Positions 18,501 to 24,899 of a stretch of DNA of 39,602 bases are shown piece by piece. The stretch covers positions 1 through 39,602 of the forward strand of contig JACDGM010000037.1 of NCBI GenBank assembly GCA_013815325.1. The letters are read 5' to 3'. The translations under genes were made by a program, and so were the position numbers. Under the pieces are notes generated by a model. It was not told the origin of the DNA and searched no databases. It saw nothing but the letters and a program-made list of their open reading frames with translations. The number at the start of each line of letters is the position of its first letter. Positions within the stretch are counted from its first letter, which is position 1. Origin of the DNA: Chthoniobacterales bacterium. GTDB lineage: Bacteria; Verrucomicrobiota; Verrucomicrobiia; Chthoniobacterales; UBA10450.

Positions 18501-18779
18501 GGGCAGGAGATCGCGATCAAACGCATCGCTCGCGGGCACCTCCGGCAACGTCTCGCGGAAGATCTCCGAAACGAATTTTTGCGGAAATGGAAACCGCACA
18601 TTCGCGCAAATACCGTGTGCCTCCGCCAGACGAAGCGACAGCCAGCGCCCCATTCCCAAGCTCTGCACAACGATGGTTTCCGGCCGAAAGATGTCGCCCG
18701 ACGGCTGCGCGACAATCTCCGCCAGATCGGCGAAGAGCTTCTCCAAGCGATTGCTGGTATGCAGATAAAGGCCGGACAT
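15585..18779 (-). CDS. recC: RecBCD exonuclease V, gamma subunit (RecC)
   Basis: 1064 residues from ATG 18779 ('MSGLYLHTSNRLEKL', the family's usual N-terminus); an upstream GTG at 18803 is less likely. RecC is an inactive helicase-like protein that scans for Chi. Family marks seen: 'ETIVVQSLGMGRWLSLRLAE', 'GICANVRFPFPQKF', 'RVSIFGLSTLPGFYL', 'EVLHDQLLDVFE', 'PRDVVVMMPDVASYAPFIEAVF', 'ICLVGMDDTSYPRKSS', 'EDRYLFLEALLSARQLFYVSYVG'. It is the first gene of the recCBD operon. It contains four octamer copies (15853, 16244, 17050, 17806). No clear Shine-Dalgarno sequence is seen. Confidence 0.93.
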   Translation of the reverse strand: MSGLYLHTSNRLEKLFADLAEIVAQPSGDIFRPETIVVQSLGMGRWLSLRLAEAHGICANVRFPFPQKFVSEIFRETLPEVPASDAFDRDLLPWRVMRLLPGLLTKSEFQPVRHYLAGERAELKLYQLSNKIAEVFDRYLAFRPRMILDWDAGKDGHWQAVLWRKLARAETHQPMLAERLAEKLQASRGVGHLPPRVSIFGLSTLPGFYLDIVQAIARQSEVHLFVMEPTDQWWRDIVSVREEARVLKRQPGRTAAELHLERGNSLLASMGKLGRDFLGLVGDLEPVRHQESFIELDRRTLLSQVQRDIFRLREREATMPFLPNDDKSIQFHSCHSPMREMEVLHDQLLDVFENDSSLEPRDVVVMMPDVASYAPFIEAVFDTPESEAVRIPFTIADRAARAESGVIDTFLSILDLSTSRFGASSVLSVLESPSVQRRFNLTESDLATIRVWLDKAAIRWGIDAAHREEFGVPAFTQNSWREGLDRLLLGYAMPAGGRQLFHGILPIDEVEGGLAEILGDFIEFTDVLFHTVAELKAPRSLCDWQAILRQIVERFFTSTEEVARELLQVRHVLESLGTVSREAAFTEAVSFDVLLAHLNRVLGDSDSGSGFVVGRVTFCALKPMRSIPFKVICLVGMDDTSYPRKSSAVGFDLIAQDPRPGDRFPRDEDRYLFLEALLSARQLFYVSYVGQSIRDNSSLPPSVLVSELLDYLGDESAPDSLVVRHRLQPFNPEYFGPDGKLFSYSAESCRASSVARGVRANPPPFVSQPIAEPDDEWRAVELERLCAFFRNPAQVFLRDRLGIRLPREEAILEDREPFVLANLSKYKINQDLLAHGLAGGDLGLTKPVVRAGGQLPPGHLGDSVFRTLCLEAEAFVATVGPHAAAAPEPSVEVNLDFDQWKLNGRIDGLKEGGLLHYRLAKLQPKDMLRTWISHLALNCSAPTSATLIGQDLMQFYRPVKGARAILRDLLELYSLGLRIPLPFFPQSSYAYAAQVVRPVGKEEALVKARRFWEGDRNRDIRSESDNAYLQLAFRNVDDPLGPEWQAMALRIFQPLLEAVAETKL

Positions 18780-19392
18780 CGCGGTGAAGCCAAAGCATAT
18801 CACAGGTCAGCGGCGCCGGAGAGTAACCGGCGCGCTTTCAGCGGCTAAATTGGAGCGACGCCAGTGCCACTATCCCCACTGTGCCTCCGTCTCGATCCTG
18901 GCCGCCTTACCGATCAACTCCGCGCACTGAACGTCTCTACTGGCGCGATGTGCGCCTGACGCATGACGAACAGTTTTTCAGAGCGCGCTGCTTCGCCGAC
19001 CGAACCCTGACCTGCCGCGGGTATTCTGAGATCGAGAAACACTGCCGGAATGCTGGTTAAGGAAACTCTCGCGGGGGAACTGGCTTGGGGAGCGCGAGAG
19101 TTTCACCTAACCAAAAAGTCTTCATCCCCACCAACTCCTACGGGAAACGTGAGGCAAGGTTCTCGAATATTTCGAGAAAAGGTGAATTTCATCGGACAAT
19201 CCGGTTAGCGGATTGTGCCCTGCGCAATCAGCGCGGCTCGGGTGCGCGGACTTTTCCAGTGGGCTTACGCCGGCGTGACGGGTAAAGCGGAAGCGAATCG
19301 CGGGCATTTTGGTCGATAACGCTCTCGTCGCGGTCGAGACGACGCTGATGTCAGCGTGTGAATCGGGCACTGGCGTCGCACCTCGCAGGGCG
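18780..19392. other. 613-bp gene-free region upstream of recC
   Basis: No credible coding region on either strand; only short open frames without codon bias or family resemblance. It holds a 7-bp hairpin GCGCCGG/CCGGCGC at 18813-18833 just upstream of recC, and the three-hairpin block at 19055-19216 described separately. The recC promoter should lie here but is not obvious. Confidence 0.5.
19055..19216. other. Three consecutive hairpins, structured intergenic DNA/RNA
   Basis: Hairpin A: GAAACTCTCGC (19062-19072) pairs perfectly with GCGAGAGTTTC (19094-19104) across a 21-base loop; flanking GGTTA and TAACC extend it to about 19 pairs with small irregularities. Hairpin B: TTCTCGAA (19160-19167), loop TAT, TTCGAGAA (19171-19178), perfect 8 bp. 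Hairpin C: ACAATCCG (19196-19203), loop GTTAG, CGGATTGT (19209-19216), perfect 8 bp. None is followed by a clean T-tract, so simple terminators are doubtful. It could be a structured RNA, operators or a mobile-element end. Confidence 0.5.
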
Positions 19393-20589
19393 CTATTTAA
19401 TGGTAAGGATGGCGTTATTGCTTGTCGCGGCTCCAAAGCTGTTAGTGACGGTCGCAGAGAAGAGAGCGCCGCTGTCAGCCAAGGTAGTGGCCGGCGTGAT
19501 GTAGGACGAGCTTGTCGCCCCTGTGATACTGAGACCGTTCTTGCGCCACTGATAGCTTAACGTCTTCGTGCCCGTGGCCGTCACCGTGAATTTAGCTGTC
19601 CTGCCCACTGTGACAGTCTTACTGACGGGCTGCGTGGTGATGGAGGGCGGTGTGTTCACGGTGAGCGTTTTTTTGCTCTTGCTGGTCACACTTCCCGCAC
19701 TGTTACTGACTACGACCGAGAAGAGGCTGCCGTTATCGGCGGCGACCGTCGACGGAGTCGTGTAGGAGGAGGCAGTGGCGCCGGGGAGGTTGAGGCTGTT
19801 CTTGCGCCATTGATAGATCAGCGGGGCTGTTCCGGTGGCGGTGACGCTGAATTTAGCTGTCTGCCCGACGGTGACGGTTTTATTCGCCGGCTGAGTGGTA
19901 ATCGAAGGTGCTATCGGCGTAGGTGTCGGGGTCACAGTTGGACTTGGCGTCGGGGTAGGTGTCGGAGCCGGTGTAGGCGTCTCGCTTGGAGATGGGGTGG
20001 GCGTTGGAATTGGCGTCTCAGTCGGGCTCGGTGTTGGGGTAGGTGTGGGAGAGGCGGTCTCAGTCGGAGTAGGTGTTTCCGTCGGGGTTGGTGTTTCTGT
20101 CGGGCTGGGAGTTTCGGTTGGCGTTGGGGTCGGGGTCGGGGTCTCAGTCGGGTTAGGTGTCGGCGTGGGCGTCTCGGTGGCGCTTGGGGATGGAGTCGGT
20201 GTTGGCGTTGGCGGAACACCCGCCTGCAACCGAGGGATGATCGTCCCTTTCACCTGGTCCCAGTAAGCGAAGGCGTGCTCAGGTCTGGTTACTGGCACCA
20301 GCCATTGCTTGTAGTGTCCCGATTGCGGTGTGGCTGCGCTCGATTCTGTCACGCCGATGGAATCAAGCTTGGCTAACAAGTCGGGAAATTCACGGATACC
20401 CACTCCTCCGGTATCCTCACTCGCAGTCAGAATGAAGAGCGGGGGTATTGACGGTGTTACGTAGGTGATCGGAGAAGCGGCAGTTAGCTCGGGCAAATGC
20501 AAAAGGGCCGATCCGTTGGGAAGGGCTAGATAATTTGCGACGATTTCGGGGGGCATCCTTCGCCGGGGACGCAGGGATCGGTCAGCCAT
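19393..20589 (-). CDS. Ig-like-domain esterase, C-terminal part (after frameshift)
   Basis: Second half of a frameshifted gene. Residues ~12-122 continue an alpha/beta-hydrolase: '[14 protein letters not shown]' carries the acid Asp and '[21 protein letters not shown]' the catalytic His region. A ~100-residue Thr-Pro-rich linker (126-225) follows, then two Ig-like domains (~228-312, ~313-398), each with 'ITTQP..KTVTVG.TAKF.VTATGT....YQWRKN'. The catalytic serine and signal peptide are in the other fragment (20526-21665). The likely true entry is not an independent start but a shift at the 6-base C run (G run on the plus strand, 20548-20553). If made as one protein it would be exported, with the Ig domains serving surface or glycan binding. 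Confidence 0.7.
   Translation of the reverse strand: MADRSLRPRRRMPPEIVANYLALPNGSALLHLPELTAASPITYVTPSIPPLFILTASEDTGGVGIREFPDLLAKLDSIGVTESSAATPQSGHYKQWLVPVTRPEHAFAYWDQVKGTIIPRLQAGVPPTPTPTPSPSATETPTPTPNPTETPTPTPTPTETPSPTETPTPTETPTPTETASPTPTPTPSPTETPIPTPTPSPSETPTPAPTPTPTPSPTVTPTPTPIAPSITTQPANKTVTVGQTAKFSVTATGTAPLIYQWRKNSLNLPGATASSYTTPSTVAADNGSLFSVVVSNSAGSVTSKSKKTLTVNTPPSITTQPVSKTVTVGRTAKFTVTATGTKTLSYQWRKNGLSITGATSSSYITPATTLADSGALFSATVTNSFGAATSNNAILTIK
19915..20214 (-). repeat. Thr-Pro/Ser-Pro low-complexity linker repeat
   Basis: About 300 bases of degenerate 6- to 12-bp repeats encoding [17 protein letters not shown] protein, between the hydrolase and Ig-like domains. On the plus strand it reads as an artificial Gly-Val-rich frame. 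Such linkers are flexible and often glycosylated in secreted proteins. The repeat is prone to copy-number change and assembly error. Confidence 0.85.
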
Positions 20590-21665
20590 GCCACGTCCGC
20601 CAAGTCGTAGACGCCAGAAAGAAAAACTACCAAATCAAATTGATAGTCGCCTGGCGTACCGGTGGCGGTTACATACAGTGCATGGCTAGCACCGGCCGAG
20701 CCGCCTACTCCGTAGACTCTCCCATCGCATCGCGGGTCGCGGCGGGCCGCTCGAATCGCCATCTGCACATCGGTCGTTTGCTCAGGATAATGGCCCTCAT
20801 CGGCCGGGACGACTGTATCCTGCGACGGGGCGAGGTGGTTCGGCGCGTTCATCGGGGTATGCGGCGGCGCCAGGCGGTATTCTGTGGACAGTGCGAGGTA
20901 TCCCGCTGCGGCCAGATCCAGGCTGACAGAATCCGGCCCTGCGTTACCAGTTCTGTAACCTCCTGGGTGAAGAACTAGAACGGCCGGATGTTGCCCCCCT
21001 CCCGGCGGCGCGAAAGCATTCCATCTTAACGCCACGCCAGTTGAGGAAGTCCCATATTGTTCGAGCGTCCCCTGTATAAGCGGGTTCACCGTCAGGCTCG
21101 CGCTCCTGCTGATGACGCTGCTGACGCTGTTGCTCACAGTCACCGCGAAAAGAGCACCGTTGTCGACCGTCGTTGTCGCTGGGGTCGTATAGGAGGCGCT
21201 TGTCGCTCCCGCGACGGTCGCGCCGTTCTTCGCCCACTGATAACTCAGTGGCGCCGTGCCTGTAGCTGTCACACTGAATGTAGCTGTGCCGCCTTCCGTG
21301 ACTGCGTTATCGCTGGGCTGAGTCGTAATAGCCGCCGCAGACGGTGTGGGATTAGGCGTTGGGGCAAAGTCGTCAGTCCGCGTGTTAGTTCGAGTTGCCG
21401 GTGGAATCAGGGGCCGCATCTGGGTCAATTCGCTTTGCGAGATTGGTTGCAAGACGCCATTCGAGTTGCACAGACCGTTGGCAGTCTCCTTGGAGTCGAT
21501 CGTCGTTCTTCGGATCGTTGTGACGGAATAGGAACTATAAGGCAATTTCCCTTCGACCGTAACTCCCACGAGCGTCAACAAGCCGAGTAGCGGCAGAACG
21601 GCGAAGCAGCGAACCGAAGCTCGTCTTTCGATCGTTCTCCGCAAAACGGAGCGATGTGCAGGCAC
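20526..21665 (-). CDS. Ig-like-domain esterase, N-terminal part (before frameshift)
   Basis: 379 residues from a GTG start. Twin-arginine-like basic stretch and hydrophobic helix at ~8-38 ('[19 protein letters not shown]') look like a signal peptide. One Ig-like domain (~112-195, '[20 protein letters not shown]...YQWAKNG') is followed by an alpha/beta-hydrolase N-terminal half: oxyanion motif 'LHPGGYRTG', '[14 protein letters not shown]', nucleophile Ser323 in '[10 protein letters not shown]', and 'FLSGVYDL'. This resembles exported carbohydrate or xylan esterases of the BD-FAE/hormone-sensitive-lipase type. The frame ends prematurely just after a C6 run, while the rest of the fold continues in the -1 frame (19393-20589). 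Alone it lacks the catalytic Asp and His, so it is inactive unless the shift is a sequencing error or is bypassed. Confidence 0.7.
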   Translation of the reverse strand: MPAHRSVLRRTIERRASVRCFAVLPLLGLLTLVGVTVEGKLPYSSYSVTTIRRTTIDSKETANGLCNSNGVLQPISQSELTQMRPLIPPATRTNTRTDDFAPTPNPTPSAAAITTQPSDNAVTEGGTATFSVTATGTAPLSYQWAKNGATVAGATSASYTTPATTTVDNGALFAVTVSNSVSSVISRSASLTVNPLIQGTLEQYGTSSTGVALRWNAFAPPGGGQHPAVLVLHPGGYRTGNAGPDSVSLDLAAAGYLALSTEYRLAPPHTPMNAPNHLAPSQDTVVPADEGHYPEQTTDVQMAIRAARRDPRCDGRVYGVGGSAGASHALYVTATGTPGDYQFDLVVFLSGVYDLADVAWLTDPCVPGEGCPPKSSQII

Positions 21666-21959
21666 GAGGCAGGAACGACGGATCTAAACCAACTTCTCGG
21701 CCGGTCGTGGTCCTCCTATCAGAGATAGCTCTCCGGGACGGTGCACTAGGAAAGACACTTGATAGCTGTGGGTATAAACCGGGCGTAGAAGGGGAGCTGG
21801 CTTGTAAGCCTTTCGTTTTTTTCTGGGGCGGCATCTTCATATGATTTGGCAGGCTAGGGTGGGATCTTCTCCACCTCTCAAAGTTAAGACTGCTCAGCGT
21901 TGAGTCTCAGCCTCTGTCTTCGTTCCTTATTCGGCATTTTCTGGTTGGGAAGATCAGAG
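21666..21959. other. Intergenic region upstream of the esterase
   Basis: No gene seen. A short palindrome GGCTT/AAGCC (about 21801-21812) followed by seven T residues on the plus strand looks terminator-like, but no plus-strand gene precedes it. The esterase promoter on the minus strand should be here; none could be assigned. Confidence 0.3.
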
Positions 21960-22219
21960 CTATTCTGGGTGGCGATAGAGTATTGACACGTACGGGCGGC
22001 CGCTGTCCAGGGTTTCGACGCTGAGTTTCTCGAAAATGTGGCGGACGTGCTTTTCCACCGTCCGGCTGCTTATGCCGAGGATTATCGCGACTTCCCGATC
22101 CCGCTTGCCCTCATGATCCAGTGCATCACCTCACACTCCCGGGGGGTCAGGCCGAGGGGGGCAAGATGCGTTTCGTTGAGTCTGGCAGTAGCTTTGCCTG
22201 GAGCTGGGGGAGGACTCAT
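21960..22219 (-). pseudogene. LuxR-type HTH regulator, frameshifted remnant
   Basis: Reading the minus strand from ATG 22219 gives a short Pro-rich lead and then 'LAPLGLTPRECEVMHWI', the start of a LuxR/GerE helix-turn-helix. Near 22108-22116 one base is missing relative to the family. In the next frame the domain resumes as 'EGKRDREVAIILGISSRTVEKHVRHIFEKL' and runs to a TAG at 21960. The two halves together give a near-complete GerE domain of ~60 residues. It is either a genuine decayed regulator or a sequencing/assembly indel; the esterase next door has a similar single-base problem. Confidence 0.7.
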
Positions 22220-22553
22220 CTGGGGAATGATGTCGAAAGCGAAGAATGTTGAGTATTAGTAGGATTACGTATGGGCTGATGCCCGTTGACGAAGCCAAAG
22301 CAATCCAGCGATTGCTCGTTTGAACCAGCCGCCTTGTTTTAACGGTTCCCGGGGTGAATCCGTGGGGCGCTGATCGATCTGCTCACACTAACCTTCTACG
22401 GATAGTAGCCGGCGAAGTTCTCAATATTTCTGAGCGACCTGGCGTTCGCTGCGGAACGACTGTGAGGCGGATGAAAGACTGCCCCGAGGTCATCTTGCCG
22501 GACGGGGCCAGATTATTCTTTCCCGATTTCCTGCTTGCCGCATGTTTTGCAGC
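22220..22553. other. Intergenic region upstream of the HAD-FolB gene
   Basis: 334 bases with no supported gene. An 86-codon plus-strand frame (22354-22614) overlaps the start of the next gene and has no family features or ribosome binding site. The promoter for the HAD-FolB/Nudix/TatC/prepilin peptidase cluster is expected here, but no clear consensus was found. Confidence 0.3.
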
Positions 22554-23372
22554 ATGCTTCGCAACCTCATCGTCGACTGGTCCGGAACGCTGGCCGACCA
22601 CCGCGGTGTGGTGACCGTGTTACTTCCGCACGCGCTGGAATTCCTGCGCTTCTGCCGGACGACGCGGCGGCGGGTTTTTCTGCTCAGCACGATCAACGAA
22701 GCGCTTTTCGTCGAGCAATCAGCGCGACTCGGTATCGCGCACCTTACCGAGCGGGCCTACCTCGGAGTGCTCGATAAACGCGAGCGCATCTTGGAAATTT
22801 TGGCCGACAACGATCTCGTCGCGGCCGAGACGGCCTTTATAGGGGAGTTGGTGGACGACATCGAGGCGGCACGGCACGGCAAGGTGATGGCGATCACGAC
22901 GCTGGCCGGAATTGATTCGCGCGACAAACCCAACCGCGCTGATCCCGACGTGATGGTGCGCGACCTCGGCGAACTCCAGAAGCTCCTCGAGCCCGCCGCG
23001 CCTAACGATGAGATCCACATTGAGGAGCTGAAACTCTGCGCGCGCGTCGGCGTTCCCGAGGAGGAGCGCGCGCGGCCGCAGCGCCTCACCGCTTTACTGA
23101 CGCTTCAGCCGCGCACCTCCTTTAGCGATCTGGGCGACGATCTCGCACGCACGATCGATTATGCGGCGGTCTGCGATGAGATCCGACATTTCGTTTCCGG
23201 CCGGACCGATAAGTTGATCGAGACGCTGGCGCGCGAGTTGGCGGAACATTTGTTGCGCCGCTTCGGCTTGGCCCGGGTGGAGTTGGAACTGCGGAAATAT
23301 ATTTTGCCTGAGACGAAATACGTCGCCGTCAAAGTGGCACGCGAGGCGCCGGAAGTCAGGCGTTCTGCCTGA
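22554..23372 (+). CDS. folB: HAD-family phosphatase fused to dihydroneopterin aldolase (FolB)
   Basis: 272 residues from ATG 22554 (ATG 22542 adds four). Residues 1-~130 form an HAD hydrolase: nucleophile Asp8 in 'VDWSGTL', Ser45/Thr46 in 'LLSTIN', Lys75 in 'LDKRERI', acidic motif IV 'GELVDD' (97-102). The usual second Asp of DxDGT is Ser10. Residues ~153-265 are a dihydroneopterin aldolase: 'IHIEELKLCARVGVPEEER' with catalytic Glu, 'TIDYAAVCDEI' with Tyr, and 'LRKYILPETKYVAVKV' with Lys. FolB converts dihydroneopterin to hydroxymethyl-dihydropterin in folate synthesis. The fusion suggests the HAD domain removes phosphate from dihydroneopterin phosphate (inference). It is followed by a Nudix gene. 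One octamer copy lies at 23001 (Pro-Asn-Asp). Confidence 0.85.
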   Translation: MLRNLIVDWSGTLADHRGVVTVLLPHALEFLRFCRTTRRRVFLLSTINEALFVEQSARLGIAHLTERAYLGVLDKRERILEILADNDLVAAETAFIGELVDDIEAARHGKVMAITTLAGIDSRDKPNRADPDVMVRDLGELQKLLEPAAPNDEIHIEELKLCARVGVPEEERARPQRLTALLTLQPRTSFSDLGDDLARTIDYAAVCDEIRHFVSGRTDKLIETLARELAEHLLRRFGLARVELELRKYILPETKYVAVKVAREAPEVRRSA

Positions 23373-23397
23373 CTCGGCCGTCAGCCTTCCAGGCTGA
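23354..23397. repeat. REP-like double hairpin
   Basis: AGTCAGGC (23354-23361), loop GTTCT, GCCTGACT (23367-23374): perfect 8 bp, overlapping the folB stop. Then TCAGCCT (23381-23387), loop TCC, AGGCTGA (23391-23397): perfect 7 bp. The arrangement and GGA/TCC loop resemble the element at 26000-26040 read in the other orientation, suggesting an intergenic repeat family. There is no T-tract. Confidence 0.55.
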
Positions 23398-23506
23398 TTG
23401 ATCTTGGCGAGCAGAAGACCTGCCGAGTTTGGCTGAGAGCCTAATCTCCGTCAAACAGGGCGCGCTAACGATTCGCTTTTCGCGACACCATCCATAACTT
23501 CCCCGC

Positions 23507-24109
23507 GTGCAAAAGACAAACCTCCTGCGCGATCGCGACGGGTGGGAAACGATCGCCAGCGAAACGCATTTCCAGTCTCCGCATTTGAGCGTGGCCACGG
23601 ACGAAGTGCGCACTCCCTCGCAGAGCCAGGCGCGCAAATGGTCGATCGTGCATCGCAAGCCCGCCGTCGTCATCGCGCCGCTTACGCGAGAAGGAAAATT
23701 TGTCCTCATCCGCGAAGAGCGCATTCCGATTCGCGCGGCTATCTGGTCCTTTCCCGCGGGGCAGATCGACGAAACCCTGGAGCCGGATGAAGCAGCGGTG
23801 CAGGAGGTGGCGCGGCGCGAACTGCGCGAAGAGACCGGCTACGAGCTGGCGGCCGGCGCTGAGCTGGTTTCGTTAGGCTATTTTTTTACCTCGCCCGGTT
23901 TTACCGATGAGCTTTGCCACTTCTTCCTCGCGCGTCCGGTGCAAGAGAGCGCGGGCGGCGCGGCGCATGACGAAACCGAGGCGATTCTCGATTGCCGCGA
24001 ATTTAGCGCCGATGTGCTGCGCGCGATGATTACCGAGGGCGAGATTCGGGACTCGAATACCTTGGGCATCTGGGCGCGCATGGTAGCGTGCGGCGAGATT
24101 TTCCCCTAA
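23507..24109 (+). CDS. Nudix hydrolase (ADP-ribose pyrophosphatase-like)
   Basis: 200 residues from GTG 23507; no ATG is available upstream of the fold. The Nudix core is 'GQIDETLEPDEAAVQEVARR' followed by 'ELREETGY', with the loop before REL about five residues longer than the classic box. Downstream 'LGYFFTSPGFTDELCHFFLA' is typical of ADP-ribose pyrophosphatases (NudF type), which hydrolyse nucleoside-diphosphate derivatives using Mg2+. Next to folB, an alternative role is removal of pyrophosphate from dihydroneopterin triphosphate (the FolQ/NudB step), which sequence alone does not decide. The stop TAA lies inside a CCTAACGA octamer (24105-24112) and tatC starts at 24114. A second octamer is at 23870. 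Confidence 0.85.
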   Translation: MQKTNLLRDRDGWETIASETHFQSPHLSVATDEVRTPSQSQARKWSIVHRKPAVVIAPLTREGKFVLIREERIPIRAAIWSFPAGQIDETLEPDEAAVQEVARRELREETGYELAAGAELVSLGYFFTSPGFTDELCHFFLARPVQESAGGAAHDETEAILDCREFSADVLRAMITEGEIRDSNTLGIWARMVACGEIFP

Positions 24110-24113
24110 CGAA

Positions 24114-24896
24114 ATGAAGCTGCGCAATATTTTCGCATTCCGCGAGCCGCCCGAAAGCGAAAGCTCGAAACCGTTCCTCGAGCATCTCGAGGACCTGCGT
24201 TGGACGATCGTGAAAATGGCGATCACGATGGTCATCGCGATGGCTGCGTGTTTCACCTTTCGCCAGCGGCTGGTGCTGGTGATGCAACGGCCACTCCATG
24301 AAATCGGAGGTCAAGTGAGCGCGCTCCGGGCGCTCGGCATCACCGATTCGATCACGATTTCGTTTCACCTCGCGTTCTACGCCGGAATTGTTATTTCCTT
24401 CCCGCTCCTGCTCTATTTCCTCGCGCAATTTGTCCTCCCGGCGCTGACCGCGGTCGAAAAGCGTTTCATGTTTCCGGCGATCTTCGTCAGTTTCGCGCTC
24501 TTCCTCATCGGCGTGGCCACTTGTTACTTCTGGCTCCTTCCGAAAACGATTCTCTTTTTCTTCCACGATACCCAGTCGTTAGGCTGGATTCCGACCTGGA
24601 CGGTGCAGGAATATTATTCCTTCGTGACCCGCTTCGTCCTTGGTTTCGGGCTCGCCTTTGAGCTGCCGGTCGTGGTTCTCGCGCTCGTCCGCTTCGGCCT
24701 CGTCACTTATCAATTCATGGCCCGCACCCGGCCTTATGCGATCGTCCTAATTTTCATTCTCGCCACCATCATCACGCCCACGCCGGACGTGCTTACGCTC
24801 GTCGCCATGAGCCTGCCGATGTGCCTGCTCTATGAGAGCTGCATTTGGATCGCCTGGTTCATGCAACGTAAGGCCGCGCGCGATGCAGCCGCCTAA
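24114..24896 (+). CDS. tatC: Twin-arginine translocase subunit TatC
   Basis: 260 residues, six predicted membrane helices. The signature 'FLEHLEDLRWTIVK' near the N-terminus contains the conserved Glu and Leu-Arg of the signal-binding site. Later marks are 'LPALTAVEKRF', 'VQEYYSFVTRFVLGFGLAFELPVV' and 'ITPTPDVLTLVAMSLPMCLLYE'. TatC binds twin-arginine signal peptides and assembles with TatA/B to export folded proteins across the inner membrane. No tatA/B gene is in this window. Four bases separate it from the Nudix stop and three from the prepilin peptidase start, so these genes are probably cotranscribed. Its TAA stop also sits in an octamer copy (24892-24899). Confidence 0.95.
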   Translation: MKLRNIFAFREPPESESSKPFLEHLEDLRWTIVKMAITMVIAMAACFTFRQRLVLVMQRPLHEIGGQVSALRALGITDSITISFHLAFYAGIVISFPLLLYFLAQFVLPALTAVEKRFMFPAIFVSFALFLIGVATCYFWLLPKTILFFFHDTQSLGWIPTWTVQEYYSFVTRFVLGFGLAFELPVVVLALVRFGLVTYQFMARTRPYAIVLIFILATIITPTPDVLTLVAMSLPMCLLYESCIWIAWFMQRKAARDAAA

Positions 24897-24899
24897 CGA

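Noticed and set aside
19915..20214. Possible CRISPR or satellite array
   Set aside because: The repeats are short, irregular and in frame with a Thr-Pro protein linker; there are no unique spacers and no cas genes.
19895..20266. Gly-Val repeat protein on the plus strand
   Set aside because: It is the opposite strand of the Thr-Pro linker; artificial low-complexity frame.
22354..22614. 86-codon open frame before the HAD-FolB gene
   Set aside because: Overlaps the HAD start in another frame, with no ribosome binding site or family resemblance.
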